A DNA stretch of 19,559 nt from Anaerolineaceae bacterium (GCA_003524305.1 DQHW01000002.1:98732-118290); one strand, 5' to 3'. Positions 1 through 6,510 are shown, numbered from the stretch's first letter. Numbers and translations: made by a program. Notes: generated from the sequence alone by a model not told the origin.

Positions 1-24
1 GGCGGTTCGTGAACCGCCCCTACG
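1..24. repeat. Palindromic intergenic repeat, cut by the window edge
   Basis: GGCGGTTC (1-8) and GAACCGCC (11-18) form a perfect inverted repeat, and CCCTAC follows. The missing left part would be expected to read GTAGGG, giving the common mobile-looking palindrome GTAGGGGC...GCCCCTAC. That completion is inferred, because the element is truncated by the window start. Confidence 0.6.
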
Positions 25-43
25 TAAAATTTTCGTGTTTTCC

Positions 44-82
44 GTGTTTCGCGAACTTTGCGCCAGCGCTTTTTAGGGGTTC
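44..82 (-). repeat. Inverted copy of the repeat module found downstream of the GntR gene
   Basis: Read on the minus strand, this 39-base module starts GAACCCCTAAAAAGC and contains AGTTCGCGA. It matches the modules at 2352-2390 and 2658-2696 at 34 of 39 positions without gaps (aligned by eye). Flanking bases also resemble the ACCACGAAA-type stretches of the downstream units (for example TTAACCACGAAC on the minus strand around 79-90). The ABC/GntR operon is therefore bracketed by oppositely oriented copies of one repeat family. Confidence 0.75.
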
Positions 83-112
83 GTGGTTAAATAGAATTTC
101 CCCATTTTCCCC

Positions 113-141
113 TTGACATCCTCCTCACTCCGCGTTATATT
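113..141 (+). promoter_or_regulatory. Strong sigma-70-type promoter of the ABC/GntR operon
   Basis: TTGACA (113-118, perfect -35) is separated by exactly 17 bp from TATATT (136-141, five of six -10 matches). It sits 40 bp upstream of the first ATG of the operon. Confidence 0.8.
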
Positions 142-160
142 GTGTATATACGATATACAC
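142..160. promoter_or_regulatory. Palindromic operator, probable YtrA-type GntR site
   Basis: GTGTATAT (142-149) and ATATACAC (153-160) are perfect inverted arms around 3 bp. The palindrome begins one base after the -10 box, so it covers the expected transcription start. YtrA-subfamily GntR repressors are known to bind GTGTA...TACAC-type palindromes near the promoters of their own ABC operons. The regulator encoded at 1682-2053 is the obvious candidate. Binding is inferred. Confidence 0.72.
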
Positions 161-180
161 AGTTCAAGGAGTAAGGCGTT

Positions 181-1035
181 ATGGAAATTCTATCGGTTCA
201 GCATCTCGGCAAGCACTATCCCAAGTTCGATCTTAAAGATGTCTCTTTCAGCCTCGAACAAGGCTTTATTATGGGCTTCATTGGAAGCAACGGCGCCGGC
301 AAGACGACGACGTTAAAATCGATGCTCGGCATGGTGCACAAAGACGGCGGCACGGTGAGCATGCTCGGTATGGATTTCGACCAGCATGAGTTGGAGATCA
401 AGCAGCATCTTGGTTTTATGTTTGGCGGAGTGGATTATTACGCCAAGACGAAGATCCGCACGATCACAGAAGTGGTACGCAGGTTCTACCGCGAGTGGGA
501 TGATTCAATCTATCAAAAGTACATGAAGCGCTTCGCACTGGACGAAAGCAAACGTCCGTCTGAGCTTTCAAGCGGCATGCGCATTAAATATTCGCTGGTG
601 CTGGCGCTTTCGCACCGCGCCAAACTGCTGCTGCTGGATGAACCCACCAGCGGATTGGACCCCGTGGCGCGCGACAACCTGCTGGAACTCTTTCAAGAGT
701 TCATCGAAGACGGCGAACGGAGCATCCTCTTTTCGACGCACATTACCAGCGATCTCGAAAAATGCGCTGATTTTATCACTTACATCGAAAACGGGCGCAT
801 CATCGAAAGCCGCACCAAGGATGATCTGCTGCAAGCCTATCGCCTGGTCAAGGGCACGAGCGAACAACTCGCCCCGCTGCAAGCGCGGCTGATCGCCAGT
901 AAATCACACGCTTATGGTTTCAGCGGATTGATCAAAACCGCTGACCTTGAATCCGCAGACCATCTTGAGATCGAGGAACCCACGCTTGAAGACATTATGA
1001 TCTATTATGCCAAGAAAGAAGGCTTAAATGAATAA
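181..1035 (+). CDS. ABC transporter ATP-binding protein (YtrB/PmtA-like)
   Basis: This 284-residue cytoplasmic ATPase should power the permease encoded by the next gene. The Walker A motif GSNGAGKT is at residues 35-42, the Walker B LLLLDEP at 149-155, the D-loop SGLD at 157-160 and the switch histidine STH at 185-187. The signature loop reads LSSGM (129-133) instead of LSGGQ, and no clear Q-loop glutamine follows strand LGFMF (77-81). Both features are tolerated in YtrB-like exporter ATPases. The ATG has an AAGGAG site at 166-171, nine bases upstream. The gene follows a strong promoter with a palindromic operator and overlaps the permease by 8 bp. With a GntR/YtrA repressor as third gene, the set resembles ytr and pmt operons, which respond to cell-wall antibiotics or export amphipathic peptides in Firmicutes. 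The substrate here cannot be read from sequence. Confidence 0.9.
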   Translation: MEILSVQHLGKHYPKFDLKDVSFSLEQGFIMGFIGSNGAGKTTTLKSMLGMVHKDGGTVSMLGMDFDQHELEIKQHLGFMFGGVDYYAKTKIRTITEVVRRFYREWDDSIYQKYMKRFALDESKRPSELSSGMRIKYSLVLALSHRAKLLLLDEPTSGLDPVARDNLLELFQEFIEDGERSILFSTHITSDLEKCADFITYIENGRIIESRTKDDLLQAYRLVKGTSEQLAPLQARLIASKSHAYGFSGLIKTADLESADHLEIEEPTLEDIMIYYAKKEGLNE

Positions 1036-1675
1036 CCTGCTCTATAAAGAACTCCGGCTGGTGATCCATCCGTTCTATTACCTCACCTCCCTATTTGCCG
1101 CGCTGATCTTGATCCCCTATTGGGTTTATTTCGTGGCGTTAATGTACTTTTTGTTCATCGCCATCCCCAATATTTTTACGAATGCCAAAGCGCAGAACGA
1201 CACCGGTTTTTCGGTGCTGCTGCCCGTGAGAAAAAGCGACGTGGTGAAGGCGCGCGTCTTATCGATGGCAGCCCTCGAAGTTTTACAAATGGCCGTTGCC
1301 GCCATCTTTGTGGCCATCAGCGTTGCGATCAGTCCGAAAGGCAATGTCTTGATCGACGCCAACATTGCTTATCTCGGATGCGGGCTGGTGTTATACGGTC
1401 TTTTCAACCTGTTCTTTTTTCCGATGTTCTACAAGACCGCGCACAAGATCGGTATTCCCCTGATGGTGGGGTTAACCGTGTTCACTGTCGTTGGCGGCAT
1501 CATCGAAGTACTGGTGGTGTCGGTGCCAGCCGTGGCCAATGTGCTGGACGGGAATACGCCAGCGGCCCTGGTCAGCCAGATTCCGGTTTTGGCAGCGGGG
1601 ATCGTGCTCTTTGCCGGGCTGACCTGGCTGGCTTACCGCAAGTCCGCGGCCAACTTTGAGAAAGTGGATCTCTAA
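1028..1675 (+). CDS. ABC-2 type transporter permease
   Basis: This 215-residue integral membrane protein shows roughly six hydrophobic segments (about 16-32, 34-50, 80-100, 112-133, 140-165 and 183-205). The short cytoplasmic turn LLPVRKSDVVKARVL after the second segment is typical of small ABC-2 permeases (ABC2_membrane_5 type), in which a 'LPVSR.D.V..K' motif contacts the ATPase. It overlaps the ATPase gene by 8 bp, pointing to translational coupling, and is followed after 6 bp by the GntR gene. It is probably half of a homodimeric exporter. No periplasmic or substrate-binding domain is present. The transported compound is unknown; a peptide antibiotic, lipid or amphipathic peptide would fit the family. 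Confidence 0.85.
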   Translation: MNNLLYKELRLVIHPFYYLTSLFAALILIPYWVYFVALMYFLFIAIPNIFTNAKAQNDTGFSVLLPVRKSDVVKARVLSMAALEVLQMAVAAIFVAISVAISPKGNVLIDANIAYLGCGLVLYGLFNLFFFPMFYKTAHKIGIPLMVGLTVFTVVGGIIEVLVVSVPAVANVLDGNTPAALVSQIPVLAAGIVLFAGLTWLAYRKSAANFEKVDL

Positions 1676-1681
1676 CCCGAC

Positions 1682-2053
1682 ATGGATATCGTCATCTCCA
1701 ACACTTCAGGTGACCCGATCTACCAGCAGATCTTTGAGCAGATCAGCGCTCAGATCATCAAGGGGGTGCTGACAAGCGAGTATTGCCTGCCGCCCATCCG
1801 CTCGGTGGCGAAGGAGCTGCGCATCAGCGTGATCACGGTGAAACGCGCCTGGGAAGAACTGGAACATGCCGGCCTGATCTACACGATGGCCGGCAAAGGC
1901 TGTTTTGTATCCCCGCTGCAGGCGAACGCGTTGGATGAAAAACGCAGCCAGTTGGCGGGCGAGAAGATGGCTAAAGACATGGAGTATTACAAGACGTTAG
2001 GGCTTTCGTTGGAGGAGATCCTCGCGATGGTTAAGAAGGATTATGAGAAATGA
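1682..2053 (+). CDS. GntR family transcriptional regulator, YtrA subfamily
   Basis: This 123-residue repressor has an N-terminal winged helix of the GntR type: DPIYQQIFEQI at 11-21, LPPIRSVAKEL at 36-46 and recognition-helix region SVITVKRAWEEL at 49-60. It has only a short C-terminal helical tail, the mark of the YtrA subfamily rather than FadR, HutC or MocR types. It closes the ABC operon, 6 bp after the permease stop, and most likely represses the operon through the palindrome at 142-160. The tail GLSLEEILAMVKKDYEK is ordinary for the subfamily. What is odd is that its last 12 codons plus stop reappear three times downstream in the repeat array (2255-2293, 2560-2598 and 2863-2901). The inducer is unknown. 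Confidence 0.9.
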   Translation: MDIVISNTSGDPIYQQIFEQISAQIIKGVLTSEYCLPPIRSVAKELRISVITVKRAWEELEHAGLIYTMAGKGCFVSPLQANALDEKRSQLAGEKMAKDMEYYKTLGLSLEEILAMVKKDYEK

Positions 2054-2176
2054 TGATTAAGTTCTTTTAACCACAAACGACACGAAATCTTACTAAAAAT
2101 AACGAGCAAAAACCAAAAACCACGAAACTTACGAAATACACGAAAAAAGATCATTAAGAAAATCTTCAAAAATTAC

Positions 2177-2243
2177 GGTGGGGCAACGACCCTTCTGAGA
2201 AGTGGGTAATTGGAAATTGGTAGATGGGTCGTTGACCGCACCC
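2177..2243. repeat. Hairpin core of repeat unit 1
   Basis: The left arm is at 2177-2192 and the right arm at 2226-2243. Nine bases (CAACGACCC with GGGTCGTTG) pair perfectly next to the loop. After a one-base bulge the rest pairs with one mismatch. The loop of about 33 bases varies among units. Confidence 0.65.
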
Positions 2244-2481
2244 TACAAAAGCTGGAGATCATCGCGATAGTTAAGAAGGATTATGAGAAGTAAGTCAAAT
2301 TCTTTTTACCACGAACGACTCAAAATCTTTCTTAAATAAAGAGCAAAAAAGGAACCCCTAAAAAGCCGGGGCGCACAGTTCGCGACACACTAAATTATCT
2401 AAAAGCGAAAAGCAAAAACCAAAAACCACGAAATTTACGAAATACACGAAAAAGATCATTAAGAAAACCTTCTAGAAAAAC

Positions 2482-2548
2482 GGTGGGGCAACGACCCCTC
2501 CACAATATGGGTTGTTTGGAATTGGTAAATGGGTCGTTGACCGCACCC
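2482..2548. repeat. Hairpin core of repeat unit 2
   Basis: The arms are the same as in unit 1, at 2482-2497 and 2531-2548. The loop contains ATATGGGTTGTTTGG, differing from units 1 and 3 while the arms are identical to unit 1. This points to conservation or recent copying of the hairpin arms. Confidence 0.65.
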
Positions 2549-2781
2549 TACAAAAGCTGGAGAACATCGCGATTGTTAAGAAGGATTATGAGAAGTAAGT
2601 CAAATTCTTTTAACCACGAACGACTCAAAATCTTTCTAAAAATAAAGAGCAAAAAAAGAACCCCTAAAAAGCCGGGGCGCACAGTTCGCGACACACTAAA
2701 TTATCTAAAAGCGAAAAGCAAAAAACCACGAAATTTACAAAATACAAAAAAAAGAATTTTTAGAAAATCTTCGAGAAAAAC

Positions 2782-2848
2782 GGTGGGGCAACGACCCCTC
2801 TGCGACGAGGGTAATTGGAAATTGGTAGATGGGTCGTTGACCGTACCC
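2782..2848. repeat. Hairpin core of repeat unit 3
   Basis: The arms are at 2782-2797 and 2831-2848. The right arm has one C-to-T change (CCGTACCC), which would still allow a G-U pair in RNA. Confidence 0.65.
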
Positions 2849-2901
2849 TACAAAAGCTGAGGGAGATTATCGCGATGATTACGAAGGATTATGAGAAGTA
2901 A

Positions 2902-3206
2902 ATTCTTTGGACCACGAAAAACACAAACACAATAAAAAAGAAGTGCAAAAAATTCAAAAACAATTATTTATTAAGTTCCTATAAGAATAATTTATGATTT
3001 TGGGTTGATATTTTGTTTTTTTAATAATATTTTTGTGTGTTTCGTGGTTAATAGCCCTTTCCACCACCATTAGAAAAAATTAATGTAGAATTAATTCCAC
3101 TTATTGCTAAAGGCAACCGATAATAAACGTGGGGCATTTATCGGTATTCCCCTTAATTTGCAATCCGGTTATCATTGAGACTACACATTATTGTTGAGGA
3201 GCCGGT
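2902..3206. other. AT-rich intergenic region before the corrinoid operon
   Basis: No gene is seen. ACCACGAAAAACACAAAC around 2911-2928 is nearly complementary to GTGTGTTTCGTGGT at about 3035-3048, giving a long-range inverted repeat of the same family as the array. Closer to the next gene lies a palindrome at 3116-3145. No convincing -35/-10 pair was found; GATAAT inside the palindrome is a possible -10 without a good -35. Confidence 0.5.
3116..3145. promoter_or_regulatory. Inverted repeat upstream of the corrinoid operon
   Basis: ACCGATAA (3116-3123) and TTATCGGT (3138-3145) are perfect 8-bp arms around 14 bp, about 60 bp before the corrinoid protein ATG. It is not followed by a T-run, so an operator or a leader hairpin is more likely than a terminator. 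The binding factor is unknown. Confidence 0.45.
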
Positions 3207-3845
3207 ATGGAAAAGATCGTCAAAGAAATTTACGACGCCGTGGTCAACGGCAACGCCAGCGGGGTAAAAACCAAGGTTCAAGCCGCGCTGGATGCAGGCG
3301 TTAATATCGAGTCTCTTCTGAATGAGGGCATGATTGCCCCGATGAAAGAGGTTGGCGATCTCTTTGAATCAGGTGAATATTTTGTACCCGAGATGTTGAT
3401 TGCCGCACGCGCCATGCAGGCCGGCATGACCCTCATCCGCCCTGTGCTGCTCGCCCAGGATATCAAGCCCGTCGGCAAGGTAGTGATCGGCACCGTCAAA
3501 GGGGATCTGCACGACATCGGCAAAAACCTGGTCAGTATGATGCTCGAAGGCGCCGGTTTTGAAATGATCGACCTCGGCACGGATGTATCACCCGAAAAAT
3601 TCCTTGAAGCTATTCAGGCACACCAGCCTGATATCGTGGGCATCTCAGCCCTGCTCACCACCACCATGACCAACATGGATGCCACCTTGCGCTATTTTGA
3701 AGAAAAAAAGGTGCGCGACCAGGTGAAGGTGATCATTGGCGGCGCCCCCGTGACCCAGGCTTATGCCAACACCATCGGTGCGGACGGTTATGCCCCCGAT
3801 GCCAACCAGGCCGCCGCGCTTGCGCGTCAATTGATGGCTGCCTAA
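3207..3845 (+). CDS. Corrinoid (B12-binding) methyl-carrier protein, MtbC/MttC-like
   Basis: This 212-residue soluble protein carries a methyl group on cobalt between a substrate methyltransferase and an acceptor. Residues 1-85 form the helical B12-binding-2 cap (GMIAPMKEVGDLFESGEYFVPEM at 41-63). Residues 90-212 form the Rossmann-like cobalamin domain with the base-off, His-on motif D100-L-H102-D-I-G105, the SxL element S147-A-L149 and the GG pair at 178-179. Its length matches methylamine- and methoxy-type corrinoid proteins. The ATG has a GAGGAG site at 3196-3201. It leads an operon with DUF1638 (13 bp gap) and a reductive activator. No partner methyltransferase is encoded next to it, so its methyl donor (methylamine, betaine, methoxy aromatic or other) is open. 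Confidence 0.93.
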   Translation: MEKIVKEIYDAVVNGNASGVKTKVQAALDAGVNIESLLNEGMIAPMKEVGDLFESGEYFVPEMLIAARAMQAGMTLIRPVLLAQDIKPVGKVVIGTVKGDLHDIGKNLVSMMLEGAGFEMIDLGTDVSPEKFLEAIQAHQPDIVGISALLTTTMTNMDATLRYFEEKKVRDQVKVIIGGAPVTQAYANTIGADGYAPDANQAAALARQLMAA

Positions 3846-3858
3846 AGAAAGGGAGTAG

Positions 3859-4611
3859 TTGAGCCGGTATTTGTGTATCGCCTGTGAAGTCTTCGCGCGG
3901 CCGCTATATTCACTGGCCGCAACTTCGCCGAATGTCATCGACATTCAGTTGGTTCAGCGCAGCCTGCACGACGAACCCAACAAAATGCGGCCCAAACTGC
4001 AAAAGAAAATTGACATGATGGAAGAGCGCGGCTACGACGCCGTGGTGCTGGGTTACGGATTGTGCGGTAACGGCACTCTCGGGCTGCAGGCGCGTTCCGT
4101 CCCGCTCGTCATCCCCCGCGTGCATGACTGCATAGGCATGCTGCTCGGCGACGCCAAACGCTACTCTGATGAATTTGACAAAACACCCGGCACCTATTGG
4201 TTCACCCAGGATTTCGCCGAACGCTCTGATGAAGAAGGCAAGTTCCGCAGCCTGGGACCCATCCCCGATGAAGCGCTTGCCAAACAATATGATGTCTTTG
4301 TCACCCAATACGGCAAGGATAACGCCGAATACCTGATCGAAACTTTAGGAAACTGGCAGAGACGCTACAAGCGGGCTGCCTTCCTCGACATGGGCGTGCT
4401 CTCCCCAGACGGCTACAAAACCAAACTTGAAGCGGATTCAGAACGTTTCGACTGGGCTTTTGAGACCATCACCGGCGATCTCAAAATACTGCGAGGATTG
4501 CTCGACGGCGACTGGGCCAAAAAAGATACCAAAAACTTTATCGTCATCCCCCCTGGCAGCAGCGTGGATATCACCTACGACAAGCATGTCTTTAGATGCA
4601 CGCCAGGATGA
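3859..4611 (+). CDS. DUF1638 domain protein of the corrinoid operon
   Basis: This 250-residue soluble protein has no assigned activity. The start is TTG, because the family's conserved N-terminus (here YLCIACEVFARPLY, residues 4-17) begins right after it and a GGGAG site lies at 3851-3855, though at a short 3-base spacing. Conserved-looking elements are GYGLCGNG (65-72, Cys69), HDCIGMLLG (89-97, with His89 and Cys91) and GTYWFTQDF (111-119). The histidine and cysteines could bind a metal or cofactor, but this is speculation. DUF1638 genes are familiar neighbours of corrinoid proteins and methyltransferases. The placement between carrier and activator suggests a helper role in corrinoid handling or methyl transfer. 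Its stop overlaps the next start as ATGA. Confidence 0.85.
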   Translation: MSRYLCIACEVFARPLYSLAATSPNVIDIQLVQRSLHDEPNKMRPKLQKKIDMMEERGYDAVVLGYGLCGNGTLGLQARSVPLVIPRVHDCIGMLLGDAKRYSDEFDKTPGTYWFTQDFAERSDEEGKFRSLGPIPDEALAKQYDVFVTQYGKDNAEYLIETLGNWQRRYKRAAFLDMGVLSPDGYKTKLEADSERFDWAFETITGDLKILRGLLDGDWAKKDTKNFIVIPPGSSVDITYDKHVFRCTPG

Positions 4612-6422
4612 ACATTCCACAACAAATTGAGTTAACCATTGAACCCTCTGGCCGCAGGCTCACGCTTTCGGCCGGCGCCAACCTGCTGCAAGCCGCGCGC
4701 GAAGCCGGCCTGGCGGTTAATGCCGTGTGCGGGGGCAATGGCACCTGCGGGTCTTGCAAGGTCAAGCTGATCAGCGGTGATTTTTCATCCATCACCCCCA
4801 AAGAATCTGCGATGCGCCAAAACGGCAGCCTGCCCGCGGATGAGCGTCTGGCCTGCCTCACGGCCGCCCTCTCGAATGGCAAAGTGCACTTTCCTGCTGA
4901 ATCACTGGCTTCTGCACAGCGCCTGCAGCTTGAAGGCGAGCTCAACCCCATCCCGCTCAACCCCGCGGTCAAACGTTTTGACATTGACCTTTCAATGAAT
5001 TTGTCAGGCGAGAAACTCTCGGCGGCTGAATCCGTGCGAGAGAGCCTTAAGGTCAGCGGCTACCTGCACACTGATCTGCCTGATGCTTTGCTGCCCAGGC
5101 TCAACAGTCTTTTGGAGGAACACGGCCAGAAGGCTTCGCTGGTGTTGAACGGCCAGCAGATCATCACCGCCCTGCCACCAGAACAGCACATGCTCGGCCT
5201 GGCCGTGGATCTCGGCACCACCAAGCTGGCCGCTTTTCTGGTGGACCTTGAAAGCGGTCAAACGCTGGCCTCTGGCGGCGCGCTCAATCCGCAAGTGGCT
5301 TACGGCGAAGACGTGATCAGCCGCATCCAGTTTACGGATGAGCATAAAGAAGGCGCCGCCACGCTGCAAAAAGCCGTGGTGGAGGGGCTAAATATCCTCG
5401 CCGCGGAATTGACGGCCAAGGTTGGTTTGACCCCCGCCGCCATCGTGGACGGCGTGATTGCGGGCAATACTGCCATGCATCACCTGCTGGCAGGCTTGCC
5501 TGTACATAACCTGGGCACCGCGCCTTACCATCCTTCGCAGGTGGATGCAATGACCTTTGCCGCCAGCACGATCGGGCTGAATTTGGCCGAAAATGCGGCT
5601 GTTTACCTGCCGCCCAACATTGCCGGCTTTGTCGGCGGGGATCACATTGCCATGCTGCTGGCCACCCGCGCCAGGCATACACTCAAGACCGTGTTGGCGC
5701 TGGATATCGGCACCAACACCGAGATCAGCCTGCTGCACAAGGGCAGACACCTGGCCTGCTCCTGCGCCTCGGGGCCAGCTTTTGAAGGCGCTCACATCCG
5801 CAGCGGATTGCGCGCCGTCCCCGGTGCGATTGAACGGGTGTTCATTGACGGCAAGGATGTAAAAGTTCAGACCATCGCAGACCAACCGGCAGTCGGCATC
5901 TGCGGTTCGGGCATTCTGGATGCCGTAGCCGAGCTGCACCGCAACAACCTGATTGACCACCGCGGCGCTTTCAATAAACAAGATCCGCGTTTGGTAATGC
6001 GTGATGGCCAGCCGGAATTCATCCTCGTGCCAGCGGAGCTCAGCGCCACTCAGCAAGCCATAACCCTCAACCGCCAGGACGTACAGGAAATCCAGCTTGC
6101 CAAGGCTGCCATCCGCTCGGGGATTGAGGTGCTGCTGCGTGAAGCAGATTGCAGCGCCGAAGAAATCGACCTCTTTTTGGTGGCCGGCGCCTTCGGCACC
6201 TATCTGGATCTTGCCAACTGCCAGCGCATCGGCATGTTCCCGCGGCTCGAGCTCAAGCGCTTCAGGCAGGTGGGCAACGCCGCCGGCAGCGGTGCACGCG
6301 AGTTGCTGCTCTCAATGGATAAGCGCAACGAAGCAGGAAAAATGCTGGGGCATATCGAATACATCGAGCTGACCACCGTCAAGGACTATGTTGAGTTCTA
6401 CATGGACGCCATCGGCTTGTAA
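4608..6422 (+). CDS. ASKHA-domain reductive activator of corrinoid protein (RACo type)
   Basis: This 604-residue ATP-dependent iron-sulfur protein returns accidentally oxidised Co(II) corrinoid to active Co(I). An N-terminal plant-type [2Fe-2S] ferredoxin domain has cysteines 41, 47, 50 and 83 (C-x5-C-x2-C-x32-C). A linker and the ASKHA fold follow: DLGTTK 201-206, AGNTAMHHLLAG 285-296, DIGTNTE 366-372, SGPAFEGAHI 388-397, GICGSGILD 430-438, AGAFG 526-530 and GNAAGSGA 556-563. The [2Fe-2S] domain at the N-terminus marks RACo rather than RamA, which carries [4Fe-4S] clusters at its C-terminus. The start was chosen for its ATGA overlap with the DUF1638 stop; an in-frame ATG at 4596 would add four residues, and neither has a clear ribosome site. 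The substrate is presumably the corrinoid protein at 3207-3845. Confidence 0.92.
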   Translation: MNIPQQIELTIEPSGRRLTLSAGANLLQAAREAGLAVNAVCGGNGTCGSCKVKLISGDFSSITPKESAMRQNGSLPADERLACLTAALSNGKVHFPAESLASAQRLQLEGELNPIPLNPAVKRFDIDLSMNLSGEKLSAAESVRESLKVSGYLHTDLPDALLPRLNSLLEEHGQKASLVLNGQQIITALPPEQHMLGLAVDLGTTKLAAFLVDLESGQTLASGGALNPQVAYGEDVISRIQFTDEHKEGAATLQKAVVEGLNILAAELTAKVGLTPAAIVDGVIAGNTAMHHLLAGLPVHNLGTAPYHPSQVDAMTFAASTIGLNLAENAAVYLPPNIAGFVGGDHIAMLLATRARHTLKTVLALDIGTNTEISLLHKGRHLACSCASGPAFEGAHIRSGLRAVPGAIERVFIDGKDVKVQTIADQPAVGICGSGILDAVAELHRNNLIDHRGAFNKQDPRLVMRDGQPEFILVPAELSATQQAITLNRQDVQEIQLAKAAIRSGIEVLLREADCSAEEIDLFLVAGAFGTYLDLANCQRIGMFPRLELKRFRQVGNAAGSGARELLLSMDKRNEAGKMLGHIEYIELTTVKDYVEFYMDAIGL

Positions 6423-6492
6423 CATAAACCCTCTCTATACCAAATCTATACCCGTTACCTTTCCGCTTTTCTTACAATTCGAACATCAAATC

Positions 6493-6510
6493 GCCGTAAC
6501 AGATTACGGC
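6493..6510. promoter_or_regulatory. Perfect inverted repeat before the beta-helix lipoprotein
   Basis: GCCGTAA (6493-6499) and TTACGGC (6504-6510) are 7-bp arms around a 4-base loop, 32 bp upstream of the ATG at 6542. There is no T-run directly after it. It could be an operator or an RNA hairpin in the leader; a TACAAT (6473-6478) just upstream could be a -10 box but has no convincing -35. Confidence 0.45.

Larger units (their letters stand above)
2054..2901. repeat. Three-unit degenerate tandem array carrying copies of the GntR gene 3' end
   Basis: No real gene lies in this AT-rich stretch. Three units follow one another. Each contains ACCACGAA-rich A-rich sequence, then a hairpin core with arms GGTGGGGCAACGACCC and GGGTCGTTGACCGCACCC, then CTACAAAAGCT, and ends with a copy of the terminal 12 codons of the GntR gene plus a TAA stop. 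Counted from the gene's own tail at 2015, the copies start at 2255, 2560 and 2863, so the periods are 240, 305 and 303 bp. The first unit lacks about 65 bp, including the GAACCCCTAAAAAGC module that units two and three have at 2352 and 2658. The simplest origin is repeated tandem duplication of a segment spanning the gene end and the adjoining intergenic repeat. Confidence 0.85.

Noticed and set aside
2483..2860. A 125-codon open frame on the plus strand within the repeat region
   Set aside because: It is a translation of the repeat units themselves: GQRPL and GSLT.PYKS recur because the DNA repeats. It is Lys/Arg-rich, has no ribosome site or homologous domain, and spans a hairpin core, so it is not a gene.
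2054..2901. Possible CRISPR array, because of the regular spacing of repeats
   Set aside because: The periods are 240-305 bp, units are degenerate, there is no short repeat/spacer pattern and no cas genes are near.
1..2901. An insertion sequence or composite transposon around the ABC operon
   Set aside because: No transposase, no IS-like terminal repeats and no target-site duplications are visible. Only inverted copies of a small intergenic repeat are seen, so mobility remains a hypothesis and is reported as a finding rather than as a mobile element.
3116..3145. A cobalamin riboswitch before the corrinoid operon
   Set aside because: The upstream sequence is AT-rich and I could not find the B12-box or a multi-stem layout. 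Only a simple palindrome is present.
5388..6056. A 222-codon open frame antisense to the RACo gene
   Set aside because: The plus strand encodes an intact, motif-complete activator here. The antisense frame has no recognisable domain and arises from GC-rich codon use. The same applies to antisense frames at 3645-3944, 3910-4308 and 5004-5369.
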